A stretch of DNA of 40,959 nt, from assembly GCA_021295675.1 (NCBI GenBank), contig JAGWBY010000055.1, positions 1 to 40,959 on the forward strand. The letters are read 5' to 3'. Below the pieces are notes generated by a model. That model did no database searches and was not told the origin of the DNA. It saw only the letters and a list, made by a program, of their open reading frames with translations. Of this stretch, positions 1 through 9,079 are shown piece after piece. The stretch comes from Candidatus Latescibacterota bacterium. GTDB taxonomy: Bacteria > Latescibacterota > UBA2968 > UBA8231. A program made the position numbers and the translations under genes. Positions within the stretch are counted from its first letter, which is position 1; each line of letters begins with the position of its first letter.

Positions 1-843
1 CTGGTTTTGGCCGTGGGCTGCGTGGTCTTCGATGTACTGGGCGACCGCGCCGCTTTTGAAGAGGATGGTGGCGTAGGCTGCGTCGTCCGCGGTGGCCTCA
101 AACTCGGCTGGCATGTCTTTTTGCCAGCGTTCGTACACCCCGCCCGGCGAGCCGCTGCTGGCGTCTGCGCGGCCGGCTACGGGGTTTTTGCGGATCGGCT
201 CGTGCAGGCGCGTCTGCGCGTAGGCCGTGTCGGCCTCGCCGAGGAAGTACTCCATGATGTCGGCAAAGTGAACGCCCACGTCGAGGAGGACACCGCTGGC
301 GTTTTTCTGGTGCCGCCACACCGAAATGAGCATGCCGTCGCCGCCGCCGATGGCAATTTGCTGCATCAGGCGCGGACGCCCAATGATGCCGGCGTCGATA
401 AGTGCCTTGGCGAGGCGATTTACTGGGTCGCGGCGATAGTTTTCGGCCACGGAGAGGACGCAGCCGGTCTCTTGGGCCTTGGCGATCATCTGCTTGCAGG
501 CGCGGGACGTAAGCCCCATGGGTTTTTCGCACATGGCGTGCCAGCCGCGCTCCATGGCCTCGATGGCCACGGTGTGATGATGGGCCGGTAGAGTGGTGAT
601 ATCGACAGCTTGGACCGGGGCGACGGAAGCCAGTTCGGCGAGGTCTTTGACGGGTTGGGGTCGCGTGCCCAGCCGCTCTTCGGCTTGGTCGGCGAGTGAG
701 TTGGCGTTGTCGAGGTTAGGGTCGCAGGCACCCACCAGCTCAAAGGGCGACAGGTCGGCGCTTTGCAGTTCGGCAAGGCCGTAGAGGTGGCGGTGGCCCA
801 TGCCGCCGCAACCGACGATGGCGAGGGGCAGTTTTTCGGACAT
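1..843 (-). CDS. Gfo/Idh/MocA family oxidoreductase, C-terminus off the window
   Basis: The reading frame is open from an ATG at 843 to the window edge (281 codons), so the C-terminus is missing. The N-terminus carries a Rossmann dinucleotide-binding glycine cluster (IVGCGGMGHRH, residues 9-19), and the family's EKP motif with its catalytic lysine is at residues 106-108 (CEKPMG). The stretch after residue 150 (GVLLDVGVHFADIMEYF) matches the second, substrate-binding domain, including the conserved D...H. An AAAGGA ribosome-binding site lies about 5 bases before the ATG, which fixes the start. Members oxidise or reduce sugars, inositols and similar polyols with NAD(P) in the cytoplasm; the substrate cannot be read from the sequence. 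It diverges from the Uma2-like gene to its right. Family assignment is secure, function is not. Confidence 0.9.
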   Translation of the reverse strand, partial: MSEKLPLAIVGCGGMGHRHLYGLAELQSADLSPFELVGACDPNLDNANSLADQAEERLGTRPQPVKDLAELASVAPVQAVDITTLPAHHHTVAIEAMERGWHAMCEKPMGLTSRACKQMIAKAQETGCVLSVAENYRRDPVNRLAKALIDAGIIGRPRLMQQIAIGGGDGMLISVWRHQKNASGVLLDVGVHFADIMEYFLGEADTAYAQTRLHEPIRKNPVAGRADASSGSPGGVYERWQKDMPAEFEATADDAAYATILFKSGAVAQYIEDHAAHGQNQ

Positions 844-907
844 GTCTATCCTTTCTGTGTACTAATGTCTCAATATAAGGTGCTAGAGCGATGCTCTCCA
901 CTTGAGG

Positions 908-936
908 TTGTGGCAGTAAAAGGCGGCAGGTATATT
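908..936 (+). promoter_or_regulatory. Candidate sigma-70 promoter for the Uma2-like gene
   Basis: TTGTGG (908-913) and TATATT (931-936) are separated by 17 bp, and the gene starts at 985, giving a leader of about 40 nt. This is the best match in the 140-bp divergent intergenic region. It is a motif match only. Confidence 0.4.
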
Positions 937-984
937 CCGTATAGTATTTCGCATCTGAAGCCGAAGGGGCGAGGACGATAGCCC

Positions 985-1536
985 ATGACAATTGTCGAAC
1001 ATATTGCCACGGCGGCGGACTTGGAACGGCTGCCGGACGACGGGTTTCGCTACGAACTAGTGCGCGGGGAGGTGCGCAAGATGACGCCGGCGGGGAATGA
1101 ACACGGAAAGATTGCGATGAGCGTTGCTTGGCGCTTGGCTCAACACGTGGAAGCTAATGGTTTGGGAGCAGTATATGCGGCGGAAACGGGGTTCCGGCTG
1201 GCGTCGGACCCGGACACGGTGCGGGCACCGGATGCGGCTTTCGTGTGCCAAGCGCGGCTGGATGCGGTCGGTGCAGTGGCGGGCTATTGGCCGGGAGCGC
1301 CCGATTTGGTGGTGGAGGTGGTTTCGCCGGGGGATCGCTACGGAGAAGTCGCAGAAAAAGTAGCCGATTGGTTGGCGGCAGGGACGCAGATGGTGGTCGT
1401 CGTCGAGCCGCAGCAGCGGACGGTGGCGGTGCATCGCGCTGACGGTGCTGTGGATGTATTGCGAGAAGGCGATGTGTTGGAGGGTGGGGAGGTGGTGCCG
1501 GGATGGGCGGTCGCGGTCGCGGCATTATTCGCCTAG
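985..1536 (+). CDS. Uma2-family (DUF820) putative endonuclease
   Basis: A 183-residue protein matching the Uma2/DUF820 family, a PD-(D/E)XK nuclease-fold group that is multi-copy in many cyanobacteria, Planctomycetes and related lineages and whose biological role is unclear. Family hallmarks in order are YELVRGEV (about 24-31), VRAPDAAFV with the first conserved acidic residue (about 79-87), PDLVVEVVSPGD with the second acidic residue (about 107-118), and a lysine-containing helix KVADWLAAG followed by a hydrophobic strand ending VVVVEP. The length is typical (about 180-200). The start at 985 follows a weak GAGGA. A stem-loop terminator follows 22 bp after the stop, so it is probably a single-gene transcript. 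No partner gene is evident. Confidence 0.88.
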   Translation: MTIVEHIATAADLERLPDDGFRYELVRGEVRKMTPAGNEHGKIAMSVAWRLAQHVEANGLGAVYAAETGFRLASDPDTVRAPDAAFVCQARLDAVGAVAGYWPGAPDLVVEVVSPGDRYGEVAEKVADWLAAGTQMVVVVEPQQRTVAVHRADGAVDVLREGDVLEGGEVVPGWAVAVAALFA

Positions 1537-1558
1537 TGCAGCAAGTAAGAATGCGTAG

Positions 1559-1587
1559 CGGCCTGCTGGAAATCAGCAGGCCGTTTT
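1559..1587 (+). terminator. Rho-independent terminator after the Uma2-like gene
   Basis: A perfect 10-bp stem (CGGCCTGCTG at 1559-1568 with CAGCAGGCCG at 1574-1583) with a 5-base loop, followed by TTTT. It lies between the Uma2 stop (1536) and the next gene's ribosome-binding site (about 1604), so it should insulate the two. Confidence 0.8.
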
Positions 1588-1616
1588 GTGCGTACCGGAA
1601 AACGAAAGGAGAGCTA

Positions 1617-2353
1617 GTGCGTCCCATCATCATCGGTGCCGGTCGCGGCAGCCGGCTCAACGCCCTGACCGACGGGCAGCCCAAATGCTATATACGCGTC
1701 GGCGGGCGGCGGATCCTCGACTGTTGGAAACGCCGGTCTTTGTCGGCGGCTATCGCATTGAGCAGATCCAGGCCGACTACCCGCATCTGATTTATTGCCA
1801 TAACGCCAACTGGCAGCACAACAATATCTTGGCCTCGCTCTTTTGCGCCGAGGAGTATATGGCCGATGGTTTTGTCTGTTCCTATTCCGATATTCTCTAT
1901 CGTCCCGCAGTCGTGCGCCGCGCGCTGGAGCACGAGGGCGATATCGCGCTCTGCGTTGATACGGATTGGCGTACGCGCTATGTAGATCGCAGCCAGCACC
2001 CCGAAGACGATGCCGAAAAGGTCGTGGCCGAGGGCGATCGGGTCGTGGCGATCAACCGCACTATGCCTGGGTCAGCAGCCAGCGGCGAGTATATTGGCGT
2101 GGCGCGGTTCGATGCGGCGGGGGCGCGGTCTTTGCGGGCGCATTATCAGCGGGTGAAGGCAAAATACGCCGGGCAAACTTGGAAGTACGACATGCCATTC
2201 GAGAAGGCTTATCTGATTCATCTCTTCGAGGAAATGCTGGACGCAGGATCGGCCTTGCACATGGTGACCACTGACGGCGAGTACATGGAAATTGACACGG
2301 AAGAGGACGTCGCGCTAGCCAATGCGCGCTGGGCAGACGAGTACGGCGGCTAA
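1617..2353 (+). CDS. LicC-like sugar/choline-phosphate nucleotidyltransferase, frame broken near 1727
   Basis: A GTG at 1617 with AAAGGAG about 6 bases upstream opens the nucleotidyltransferase signature GAGRGSRLNALTDGQPKC, which binds the NTP. This frame runs only to about 1730 (RRILDC). The rest continues in another frame from LLETPVFVGGYRIEQI to the stop at 2353, with conserved SYSDILYRPAVV, VDTDW, AEKV and GEYIGVARF. The second part resembles LicC/phosphocholine cytidylyltransferases and related enzymes that activate choline phosphate or aminoalkyl phosphonates with CTP. At the junction the helix normally found between ILDW and the next strand is missing, so about 25-31 nt seem lost as well as the frame. 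The MetE-like ATG follows the stop by 1 bp. As written it is a broken gene; an assembly error is equally possible. Confidence 0.75.
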
Positions 2354-2354
2354 T

Positions 2355-3405
2355 ATGTCAACACGTCAATACTACGGGACGCTCTTTCCGGCGGCGGTGG
2401 TTGGCTCGCTGCCGCGACCGGATTTCGTGCGCGAGGCGGTGATGGGTGAGCGGCCAATGGACGCCAAACGGTTGGGGCAGGTGATGGACGCGGCCGTGGC
2501 CTATGCGGTGGCGTTGCAGGAGGAGGCGGGGTTGGACGTGATCACCGATGGTGAATGGCGGCGCGCCTCGTATATCGGCGTGATCGCCGAATTGGCGCAT
2601 GGCTTTGAGGTGGGCCGGAATGCGGACGGCAGGCCGTGGACCATTGTCACGGGCGAGTTGACGCCGAAAGACGAAGGGTTTATCGCGCGGGAAATAGAAT
2701 TTCTCAAGCAGGTTAGCTCGCGCAAAATCAAGGCCACCTTGCCAGCGCCAGTGCTATTGGGCGAGCGGATGTGGGATGCGGAACAATCGCGTGGAGCCTA
2801 TCCGACCCGCAATGAATTTGTCGAGGCTTGTGTGCCGATTCTGCGCCGCGAATTGGCGCTATTGTGCGAGGCCGGTGCCGATATCGTGCAGATTGACGAT
2901 CCGCATCTATGCCTGCTCGTCGATGACGAGGTGCGAGCCGGATATGACGACCCCGAGGCCGAGGCCGACTTTGCGGTGGCGATGACCAATGCGGTTGGCC
3001 GTGCATTTGTGCCGCCGCGCGGGTGCCCGGGTGCGGGGCGAGGCATGTCACACCGGCGACTATGGCCCGATCATCCCCTATCTCAATCGCCTGAAGGTAC
3101 ACCATCTGACTATGGAGTTTACCAGTCCGGGCACAGGGGATGCGGAGGTGTTTAAGGCGCTGCGCGAAGATTTGGAGATCGGCTTGGGTTGCGTGGGGGT
3201 GCATCCGGGCGAGGTTGACGAGCCGGAGACGATCGTCGGGCGGGTGGAACAGGCGTTGGAGTACTTGGCGCCCGAGCGGGTGGTGCTCAACCCGGACTGC
3301 GGATTCGCTCCCGGATCGGCGGCGAAAGTCGATATCGACGAGGTTTATACCAAGCTCAAAAACGAGGTGGCGGCGGCGCGGTTCCTCCGGGAAAAATATG
3401 GCTAG
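2355..3405 (+). CDS. Cobalamin-independent methionine synthase-like (MetE C-terminal family) protein, frame broken near 2995
   Basis: The first part (2355 to about 2995) has VGSLPRPDFVREA, the EEAGLDVITDGEWRR segment and ADIVQIDDPHL, all typical of the MetE/UROD-like barrel. The second part, one frame over, has AVHLCR (the His-x-Cys zinc pair), a glutamate in MEFTSPGTGD and the third zinc ligand in NPDCGF. The zinc site that activates the thiol acceptor is therefore present, but split between frames. Between MTNAV and AVHLCRR about seven residues of the usual pattern are absent, so a short out-of-frame loss is likely. At about 350 residues in total it is a stand-alone catalytic domain, shorter than full MetE (about 750). 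Such proteins transfer methyl groups to thiols; the acceptor is unknown. It is immediately downstream of the nucleotidyltransferase. Confidence 0.8.
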
Positions 3406-3414
3406 GGGTTGTCC

Positions 3415-5233
3415 TCAGCGGCGCAGCGGCCCGCGATGGGGATCGGCGAGCGGCACGGGTGCTGAGAGTGCGATCAGGTCGGGGATGTCGAATTCGGCCA
3501 GTAGGCCAAAGCAGTAAAGGGGCGGGGTAGCGTCGTAGGACAGCGGCCAGTCGATGAGGCGGCCGAGGGAGTCGATGAGGGCGTTGGTCGTCAGTGAGGC
3601 GAGGGCTTGGGGTTTGAGCGCGGCAGCGATTAGCGCGACGACTGGGCAGATGCGGCCGTGAGCCGTCAGGTGTAGTACACGGCTTTTTTGGCTTGCTGTC
3701 GCCAGCAGCGCGAGCAGTTGGCCGACTTGGATGCCGAGCGGGCGCTGGCCAGCGGTGGCGACCAGCATTTGGTGGCGCGGGTCGGTGCGGAGTTCGCCGG
3801 TAGCAAAGATGTCGGCGACGAGCACTCGGCGACCTTGCGCAAGGGCGGTGGCTAGCGGACCGGCGAGCGCACTGCGACCGCCATCGGCGATGAGCAGTTC
3901 AGTGCCTCGGGGGCGCGGCGGTGTGTATTCGGTCAGCGGCACAGTCCAGGTATTGTCGAGGTGCAATAGGTAGTGTTGGATGGTGCCGTCTTTGCGCTTT
4001 TGTGCGGTGCCGACTTGTTGCAGGGACCGATTCTTCCACTGCGGTAGCTTGAGTAATGAGGCGAGTGTTCTGCGCGCGGCGGCTGGAGGGCGCGCTTTTC
4101 TTTTGCGCTCTCTGATCTTGCCAAGAGCTGCCTGCGCGATGGAGATCAGGGTGGCGTTGTCTGGGGGCAGGCCGACGGCAAGGGCTTCTTCGGTTTGCAA
4201 TTCGTCGCGATAGGGCAGGTCGTCGTCTGATGTTTTTAACCCCCAATGTTGGTTGAGAAATTTGTAGAGCTGGCGGCGGTTGTCGCGCTCGTAGTTGTGG
4301 GTGCCGGGGTCGGTGTTGTCGTGGAGGGCGACGTTGTCGCGGGCATCTAGGAGCGCGAAGACGGGTCGGATGGGTTCGTAGATAGATTTGCGCGTCCGCC
4401 GCGTCTGGAAGCAGCAGTCGTCGTGGCGGTTGTAGATGAGCAAGGTCGGTCGCGGCGCAAAGAGCGCGGAGAGTGTGTCGATCGGCCGGGCATTGCTCTT
4501 GGTCGCCAATGTCCTCGATGCAGCCCCGGCGCTGCCAGACGGCTGAATGACCAGCGACTGGGACGATGACTTTGACTCGTTCGTCGAGGGCTGCCAGCAG
4601 GGCCGTTTGCCAGCCGCCGCCCGACAGGCCGGTCATGGCCGTGCGCTCGGGATCGGCCTTGGGGTGGGCGAGCAGTACGTCGAGGCCGCGCTTCATCAAG
4701 AGATAGAACACGCCAATGCCGGCGATGCCGCACAGGTCGAGGTGGGCGATGCGGTTGTGTTCGACGTCGGCGCGCAGTTCGCCCATCCCGAGGAATTCGG
4801 TGTTGAGCGCCAGCATCCCGCGCTTGGCGAGGTTGATGCAGCGGGCCTGTTTGTAGTCCATGGCCTTGCCGCCGGCGTGGTGGCCGTTGGGATTGAGGAC
4901 GGCGGGGGCCTTTTCCTCAAGCTGATCTGGCTCGTAGAGCAGGGCCGGGACCCAGAGGCCGGGGTAGCCCTCGTAGCGCAGCTTGCGGATGGTGTAGCCG
5001 GCACCGGTCTCGATGCGGTCGCCCCAGTGGACTTGTGGCTGTTCTGCGAGGAGACCGGCGGGATGGCCGCGGAAGAATAGATCGAGGACTTGGGCGCGCA
5101 GAGTTGGGATTTGTTTGCGCCAGGCCGCAGCCGACGTGGGGGGCGTGAAGTGGGGCAGGTGCTCGCCGAGGAAGGCGAGGAGTTGGCGATGGGCCTTGGG
5201 GCCGATGAGCTTTCTGTGCAGGGCGCGTTGCAT
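3415..5233 (-). CDS. Acetyl-esterase / dienelactone-hydrolase-type alpha/beta hydrolase, frame broken near 4495
   Basis: The start chosen is MQRALHRKL at 5233, since the longer frame upstream overlaps RloB out of frame. The nucleophile elbow is GLSGGGWQT; then VPVAGHSAV and CIEDIGDQEQCPAD follow. The frame changes there and resumes with DTLSALFAPRPTLLIYN, the acid in NRHDDCCF and the histidine in DPGTHNYERDNR, so the Ser-Asp-His triad is complete but split. Relatives have a segment like LCTVADY between PAD and DTL; its absence fits a loss of 20 nt, which also explains the shift. The C-terminal 200 residues hold a second, degenerate alpha/beta segment (TELLIADGGRSALAG, RVLVADIFATGEL). Family members deacetylate sugars or hydrolyse esters. 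Its ATG lies a few bases after the RloB stop, probably by insertion of the rlo genes rather than by function. Confidence 0.78.
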
Positions 5234-5237
5234 GGGA

Positions 5238-5837
5238 TTATGGTCTTTCGCTAAGGATATTTTCGACCAGTTTGTACACTGTGGTGCTACCGAATGTACG
5301 CGGCCAATCCACGCATGGAGGATTATCGCGAACCTTGGCTCGACAGATAGCCGCTTCGACCATGTCGGGCGTGAACTTTCGGATATCAAGACCCTTGTCG
5401 TAGTCGGGAAGATGCTTCTTCAGCCGATCAGAACATTCGCTTGACGAACCGATGTTAGTGCCATCTTCAAAGTGGAGCAACAGCCAATACTCGAACTTGG
5501 GATTGCTGAGGGCGAAGTCGTAATTATCCGCATCCTGCGACCATGTGTGGAGTTGCGCCAACTGTTCATCCGTCCATTGGTCCTTATCTACCACTAGCCA
5601 TGCCTCATCCGAATTCTTCAGGATTTTCTGATTGAGGCGGTCTCGCATATGATTTAGAACTTGGGGTGGAGAGCTGCGATGTTTGCTTTTTAGGCAATCC
5701 ACATGTATAACTGAATTCTGGTTATTTAGAATGGCGAAATACTGCGGCTCGGTCTTATCCCCTTCTGTTGCAACAATAAAAAGTTTTCGGTAACGTCGCT
5801 CGCCAAGAGGTCTGCGAAAATTACGTTTTTTCGACAT
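5238..5837 (-). CDS. rloB: RloB-like TOPRIM-type protein (AbiLii-like)
   Basis: A 199-residue protein of the RloB family. [11 protein letters not shown] carries the first acidic residue (E25) and WLVVDKDQW the DxD pair (D84, D86), the arrangement expected of a TOPRIM-like nuclease core; [12 protein letters not shown] is the other family hallmark. Length is typical. It overlaps the end of rloA by 17 bp, which implies translational coupling. RloA/RloB were first noted within restriction loci, and AAA-ATPase plus RloB pairs make up the lactococcal AbiL abortive-infection system. Here the ATPase probably senses infection and licenses the nuclease; that mechanism is inference. Base composition is clearly more AT-rich than the metabolic genes on either side, consistent with transfer. 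Confidence 0.88.
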   Translation of the reverse strand: MSKKRNFRRPLGERRYRKLFIVATEGDKTEPQYFAILNNQNSVIHVDCLKSKHRSSPPQVLNHMRDRLNQKILKNSDEAWLVVDKDQWTDEQLAQLHTWSQDADNYDFALSNPKFEYWLLLHFEDGTNIGSSSECSDRLKKHLPDYDKGLDIRKFTPDMVEAAICRAKVRDNPPCVDWPRTFGSTTVYKLVENILSERP

Positions 5838-7176
5838 CCGTCATCTCCTCACTTTCCTCCATGAGATGAGGATTGGTGAGAGCACCTCCTGACAAAATGC
5901 GAGGAATTCCCCCCAGCCGTCCCTGTAGGTAGCTTTTCCGGAGATCCTTGTCGTAACGAACATCTTTGTATTCGCTGAAGGAAAATAGGCTGGACGCGCC
6001 GGAATTATCCCTTTCCGCCACCCACATTTCGTCCCGGCGCAGCAACTGCTGATCCATCAGCATGACGTTATGGGTCGTCAGCAGCAGTTGTTTCCGGGTT
6101 TCCGTAGAGCAGTTTCCTAGATATGCTTCAAGCAGTTGGCGGATCAGCAAGGGATGCAGACTGCGGTCAATTTCATCAATGACATAGACTCTCGGAGACG
6201 TTTGCGTCGAAAGGTCGAGAAAGGCGGGCAGGAGATCAATAACCCGTTGTGAGCCATCCGATTCCTGGTGAGTCTCAAATTTGGCTTCTGTGCCGTCCGA
6301 TTTCGGATGAAAGGAGACCATTTTCTTTGCGGTTAATTCGCCGTCCTCACGGGTGATCACAAAGCGGGCGTTAACCAACTCCAACTCAACGCTCTTGCCT
6401 TCTTCTACTTCTTCCTGAAGCTCGGTCTTTAATGGTTCAGGAATCGGTACGTCCTCAAAGGGAATCTCCTCACTGCCAAGACGGGCAATCCCGGTATCAA
6501 GCTGAGGCAATATCTCGTTCATGGCCGTGTACAGTGGCTGTCCCTCATCAAGAAACAGCTCGAAGGGGCCAAACCGCCAGTCAGGTGCGATTAGCGTGAG
6601 CGTATCCTTGAACCAGTCATAGATCGGCCTAAAATTATCTACCTTTTGGGATACGGAATTGGTCAGGAAAAGCTGATTGTCCCGGGTCCCTTGGAAAGCG
6701 AACTGTAGGAACGAATCTTTGGCGAGCGATGCGTCAAAGTTGATTCCTCCGTTACGGCGGTCATAGAGCACTTTTTCGCTGGTACTGGTGATTACTACGA
6801 GTCTTTCTTTTATGACTGCCTTGCGGGTCACTGCAAAGCTGAAGTCGTAGATGGTTTCGTCAATCAGCAACTCAAAGGCAAAGTGCGAGGGGCGGTTAGT
6901 CCCCTTGCCATCCAAGCGGAACGGCTCGACCGAGATCAGGTTGTCGGGCCTAGTGCCTTTGACGACTAGCGTTTTGGCAAAACTCAGGGCCTTGAAGAGG
7001 TTGGTCTTGCCCGAGGCATTACCGCCGTAGATCGCTGCAATCGGAAGAACTCTGGTTTGGTACTTACCGAGCTTGGGGACACGTTCTCCATGCTGGCGCT
7101 CTCGGCTGGCGATCATCGAAAAGGTCGCTTGGTCGCGGAAGGACATCCAGTTTTCAACAGAGAAACTGATTATCAT
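5821..7176 (-). CDS. rloA: RloA-like AAA/ABC-type ATPase (AbiLi-like)
   Basis: A 451-residue ATPase of the AAA15/OLD-like group that pairs with RloB. The N-terminal [19 protein letters not shown] is the classic SMC-like beta strand; Walker A is GGNASGKT (51-58). The long middle is the insert and coiled region. Walker B is in [14 protein letters not shown] (about residue 340), followed by [13 protein letters not shown], the switch histidine region. A strong ribosome-binding site (AGGAGAGG) precedes the ATG. It is the first gene of a two-gene operon with rloB, divergent from the Nudix gene across an AT-rich 178-bp spacer that should hold the promoter. No methylase or restriction subunit is adjacent, so it looks like a stand-alone AbiL-type module. 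The cellular trigger is unknown. Confidence 0.88.
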   Translation of the reverse strand: MIISFSVENWMSFRDQATFSMIASRERQHGERVPKLGKYQTRVLPIAAIYGGNASGKTNLFKALSFAKTLVVKGTRPDNLISVEPFRLDGKGTNRPSHFAFELLIDETIYDFSFAVTRKAVIKERLVVITSTSEKVLYDRRNGGINFDASLAKDSFLQFAFQGTRDNQLFLTNSVSQKVDNFRPIYDWFKDTLTLIAPDWRFGPFELFLDEGQPLYTAMNEILPQLDTGIARLGSEEIPFEDVPIPEPLKTELQEEVEEGKSVELELVNARFVITREDGELTAKKMVSFHPKSDGTEAKFETHQESDGSQRVIDLLPAFLDLSTQTSPRVYVIDEIDRSLHPLLIRQLLEAYLGNCSTETRKQLLLTTHNVMLMDQQLLRRDEMWVAERDNSGASSLFSFSEYKDVRYDKDLRKSYLQGRLGGIPRILSGGALTNPHLMEESEEMTDVEKT

Positions 7177-7300
7177 TTTATCCTCTCCTAATCTGATTTT
7201 TTCGTTTTATTACGTTTTAAAGTTGGAAATTTTGCCCAAAAATCAATGTAAATAGAGAAAATATCTCTTTATCTACCTTACTTAAATATATGAATCTCGC

Positions 7301-7329
7301 TTGACAGGCCAAGTGGGGTTTGCTATCAC
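7301..7329 (+). promoter_or_regulatory. Strong candidate sigma-70 promoter of the Nudix-HNH pair
   Basis: A perfect TTGACA (7301-7306) is followed after exactly 17 bp by TATCAC (7324-7329, four of six consensus bases). The Nudix ATG lies at 7355 behind a GGGAGG ribosome-binding site. The promoter lies in the AT-rich divergent spacer with rloA. Confidence 0.6.
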
Positions 7330-7354
7330 TAGCGGCCATTGAGGGAGGCGGGAT

Positions 7355-8107
7355 ATGGAACCTATTGCAGCAACGACTAATCCATTCGGCGGCATCATTC
7401 CCACACCAGAGGCTCTTGAGCCAGATCCAGCGGCGTTTGCCGAGCGGCTGCGCGTTTCGCTGGTGGCTTGGCAGGACGAAGGCTACCGGGTCGTCTGGCT
7501 GGAGGTGCCGATTGTCAAGGCGGCGTTGATCCCTGTAGCGGCGGAAGTCGGGTTTGTATTTCATCACAGCGGCGACGGCTATCTAAAAGGCGCGTATGTG
7601 CCGGCCCACGCTTCGCACTACATCGGCGCGGGCGGGGTCGTGCTCAACGAGGCGCGGGAGTTGTTGGTGGTTAGCGAAAAGTACCATCGGCGTGCGCCCG
7701 GCCCGCCGCGCTACAAGCTGCCCGGCGGCGCGCTACACGCCGGCGAGCATTTGGCCGAAGCTGTGGTGCGCGAAGTCTCCGAAGAGACCGGAGTCGAGAC
7801 TGAGTTCGACGCGCTGGTCTGCTTCCGCCACTGGCACGGCTACCGCTTTGGCAAGTCGGATATTTACTTCGTCTGCCGCCTGCGCCCGCTGAGCACGGAG
7901 ATTAGCATTCAGGAGGACGAGATCGCCGAGTGTCTGTGGATGCCGGTGGCCGAGTATCTGGCCGATGAAAACGTCAGCGCCTTCAACAAGCGGATCGTCG
8001 AGGCAGCGCTCAACAGCACGGGGGTGCGGCTGACGGAGATGGATGGCTACGGCACGCCGGATCAGTACGAGTTTTTTATGCCGCCGGGGGTGGGGCTGGA
8101 TTCTTAG
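7355..8107 (+). CDS. Nudix hydrolase with N-terminal pre-Nudix domain
   Basis: A 250-residue protein. A perfect Nudix box spans residues 125-147 (G-x5-E-x7-RE-V-x-EE-x-G-V), the Mg-binding loop that cleaves nucleoside diphosphates linked to another moiety. Before it is an extra region with RVSLVAWQDEGYRVVWLEV, VGFVFHHSGDGYL and SHYIGAGGVVLN, which matches the pre-Nudix domain of the NUDT6/plant NUDT group, so this is not a simple MutT. Substrates of that group include NADH, ADP-ribose and CoA-type dinucleotides; the one used here is open. GGGAGG is spaced correctly before the ATG. Only 40 bp separate it from the HNH endonuclease gene, suggesting co-transcription from the promoter at 7301. It sits inside the defence-type island, where it could act on an NAD-derived metabolite, but this is speculation. 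Confidence 0.88.
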   Translation: MEPIAATTNPFGGIIPTPEALEPDPAAFAERLRVSLVAWQDEGYRVVWLEVPIVKAALIPVAAEVGFVFHHSGDGYLKGAYVPAHASHYIGAGGVVLNEARELLVVSEKYHRRAPGPPRYKLPGGALHAGEHLAEAVVREVSEETGVETEFDALVCFRHWHGYRFGKSDIYFVCRLRPLSTEISIQEDEIAECLWMPVAEYLADENVSAFNKRIVEAALNSTGVRLTEMDGYGTPDQYEFFMPPGVGLDS

Positions 8108-8147
8108 GAGGGTTGGTTGGCGTGGGTGCCGACAGTAGAGAGCACCG

Positions 8148-9035
8148 ATGGACCGAGAATTAATTCTACAAAAATTTAAAACCTTGAATTTATGGCAAAG
8201 GGGAGGGAAAAGAGCACCTCACAAACCCTTGCTGGTTCTGTATGCAATTGGAAAATTGCTACGCGCAGAGAGCAGGCTTATTGCATACTCCGATGTAGAG
8301 GAGAAGCTGGGAAAATTACTGCAAGAGTTTGGCCTTTGGAAATCAAGCAACAGACCCGAGTTTCCGTTTTGGCGGTTGAGAAATGATGAGGTATGGGAGG
8401 TGTCCGATGAAGACAAAATTAGGCAAACAAAAAGCGGGGATGCCTACATAACCGATCTGCGGCGTTACGAGGTTTCAGGTGGTTTCCCCGAACCAATTGC
8501 CCTTTGCCTTCAGAATGATCCTAAACTGGCGTTTGAAATAAGCCAGAATTTGTTGGACGCTCATTTTCCTGCCTCGATTCACGAAGACATTTTACAAACC
8601 GTTGGTATTGAGTTTTTCACCCAGATTTATAGTCGGAAAAGGCGCAACCCCGGCTTCCGAGAAAATGTCCTGAAAGCCTACGAATATAAGTGTGCTGTTT
8701 GTGGATTTGATGTGAAATTGCGTTGTCGGCCAGTTGCGTTGGAAGCCGCCCATATCAAATGGCATCAGGCCGGTGGCCCCGATACAGAAGTGAATGGATT
8801 AGCGCTATGCGTGCTACACCATAAGCTATTCGACCGTGGAGTTTTTAGGTTGTCCAATCAACTAGAAATTCTCGTATCGGAGTATGCAAATGGGTCAGTG
8901 GGCTTTGAGGAATGGCTGATGAGGTTTCATGGTAAAAGAATCAACTTCCCGCAAAGGCGATCCTATTATCCGAAGGCAGATTTCGTAAGATGGCATGTTA
9001 GAGAGGTGTTTAAGGGAAACTACCGCGAATTGTAA
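8148..9035 (+). CDS. HNH endonuclease with an N-terminal domain like that of phosphorothioate-recognising (type IV) restriction enzymes
   Basis: A 295-residue protein. The C-terminal HNH domain is clear: a CxxC zinc pair (C182, C185), EAAHIKWH with catalytic H202, then NGLALCVLHHKLFDRG with N216 and H224/H225. The N-terminal 120 residues show APHKPLLVLYAIGKLL and EFPFWRLRNDEVWEV, a pattern I associate with the DNA-reading (sulfur-binding) domain of ScoMcrA-like modification-dependent nucleases. That link is from memory of the family and should be tested. If right, it cuts foreign DNA carrying a backbone or base modification and needs no companion methylase, consistent with none being present. 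Composition is AT-rich like rloA/rloB. It follows the Nudix gene by 40 bp and ends just before the convergent antitoxin gene. Confidence 0.8.
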   Translation: MDRELILQKFKTLNLWQRGGKRAPHKPLLVLYAIGKLLRAESRLIAYSDVEEKLGKLLQEFGLWKSSNRPEFPFWRLRNDEVWEVSDEDKIRQTKSGDAYITDLRRYEVSGGFPEPIALCLQNDPKLAFEISQNLLDAHFPASIHEDILQTVGIEFFTQIYSRKRRNPGFRENVLKAYEYKCAVCGFDVKLRCRPVALEAAHIKWHQAGGPDTEVNGLALCVLHHKLFDRGVFRLSNQLEILVSEYANGSVGFEEWLMRFHGKRINFPQRRSYYPKADFVRWHVREVFKGNYREL

Positions 9036-9079
9036 CCCGTCAATCAACCAGTCACGCGGGAATCTAATTCAGTCAGACG

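Noticed and set aside
7..591. A 194-codon plus-strand frame near the left edge
   Set aside because: Opposite a clear Gfo/Idh/MocA gene whose conserved motifs are on the minus strand.
3005..3045. Programmed ribosomal frameshifting as explanation for the frame breaks
   Set aside because: No slippery heptamer or downstream structure common to the sites, the shifts go in both directions, and several codons appear missing at each break.
4547..5080. A 177-codon plus-strand frame inside the esterase gene
   Set aside because: Antisense of the conserved esterase core (nucleophile elbow region); composition-driven open frame.
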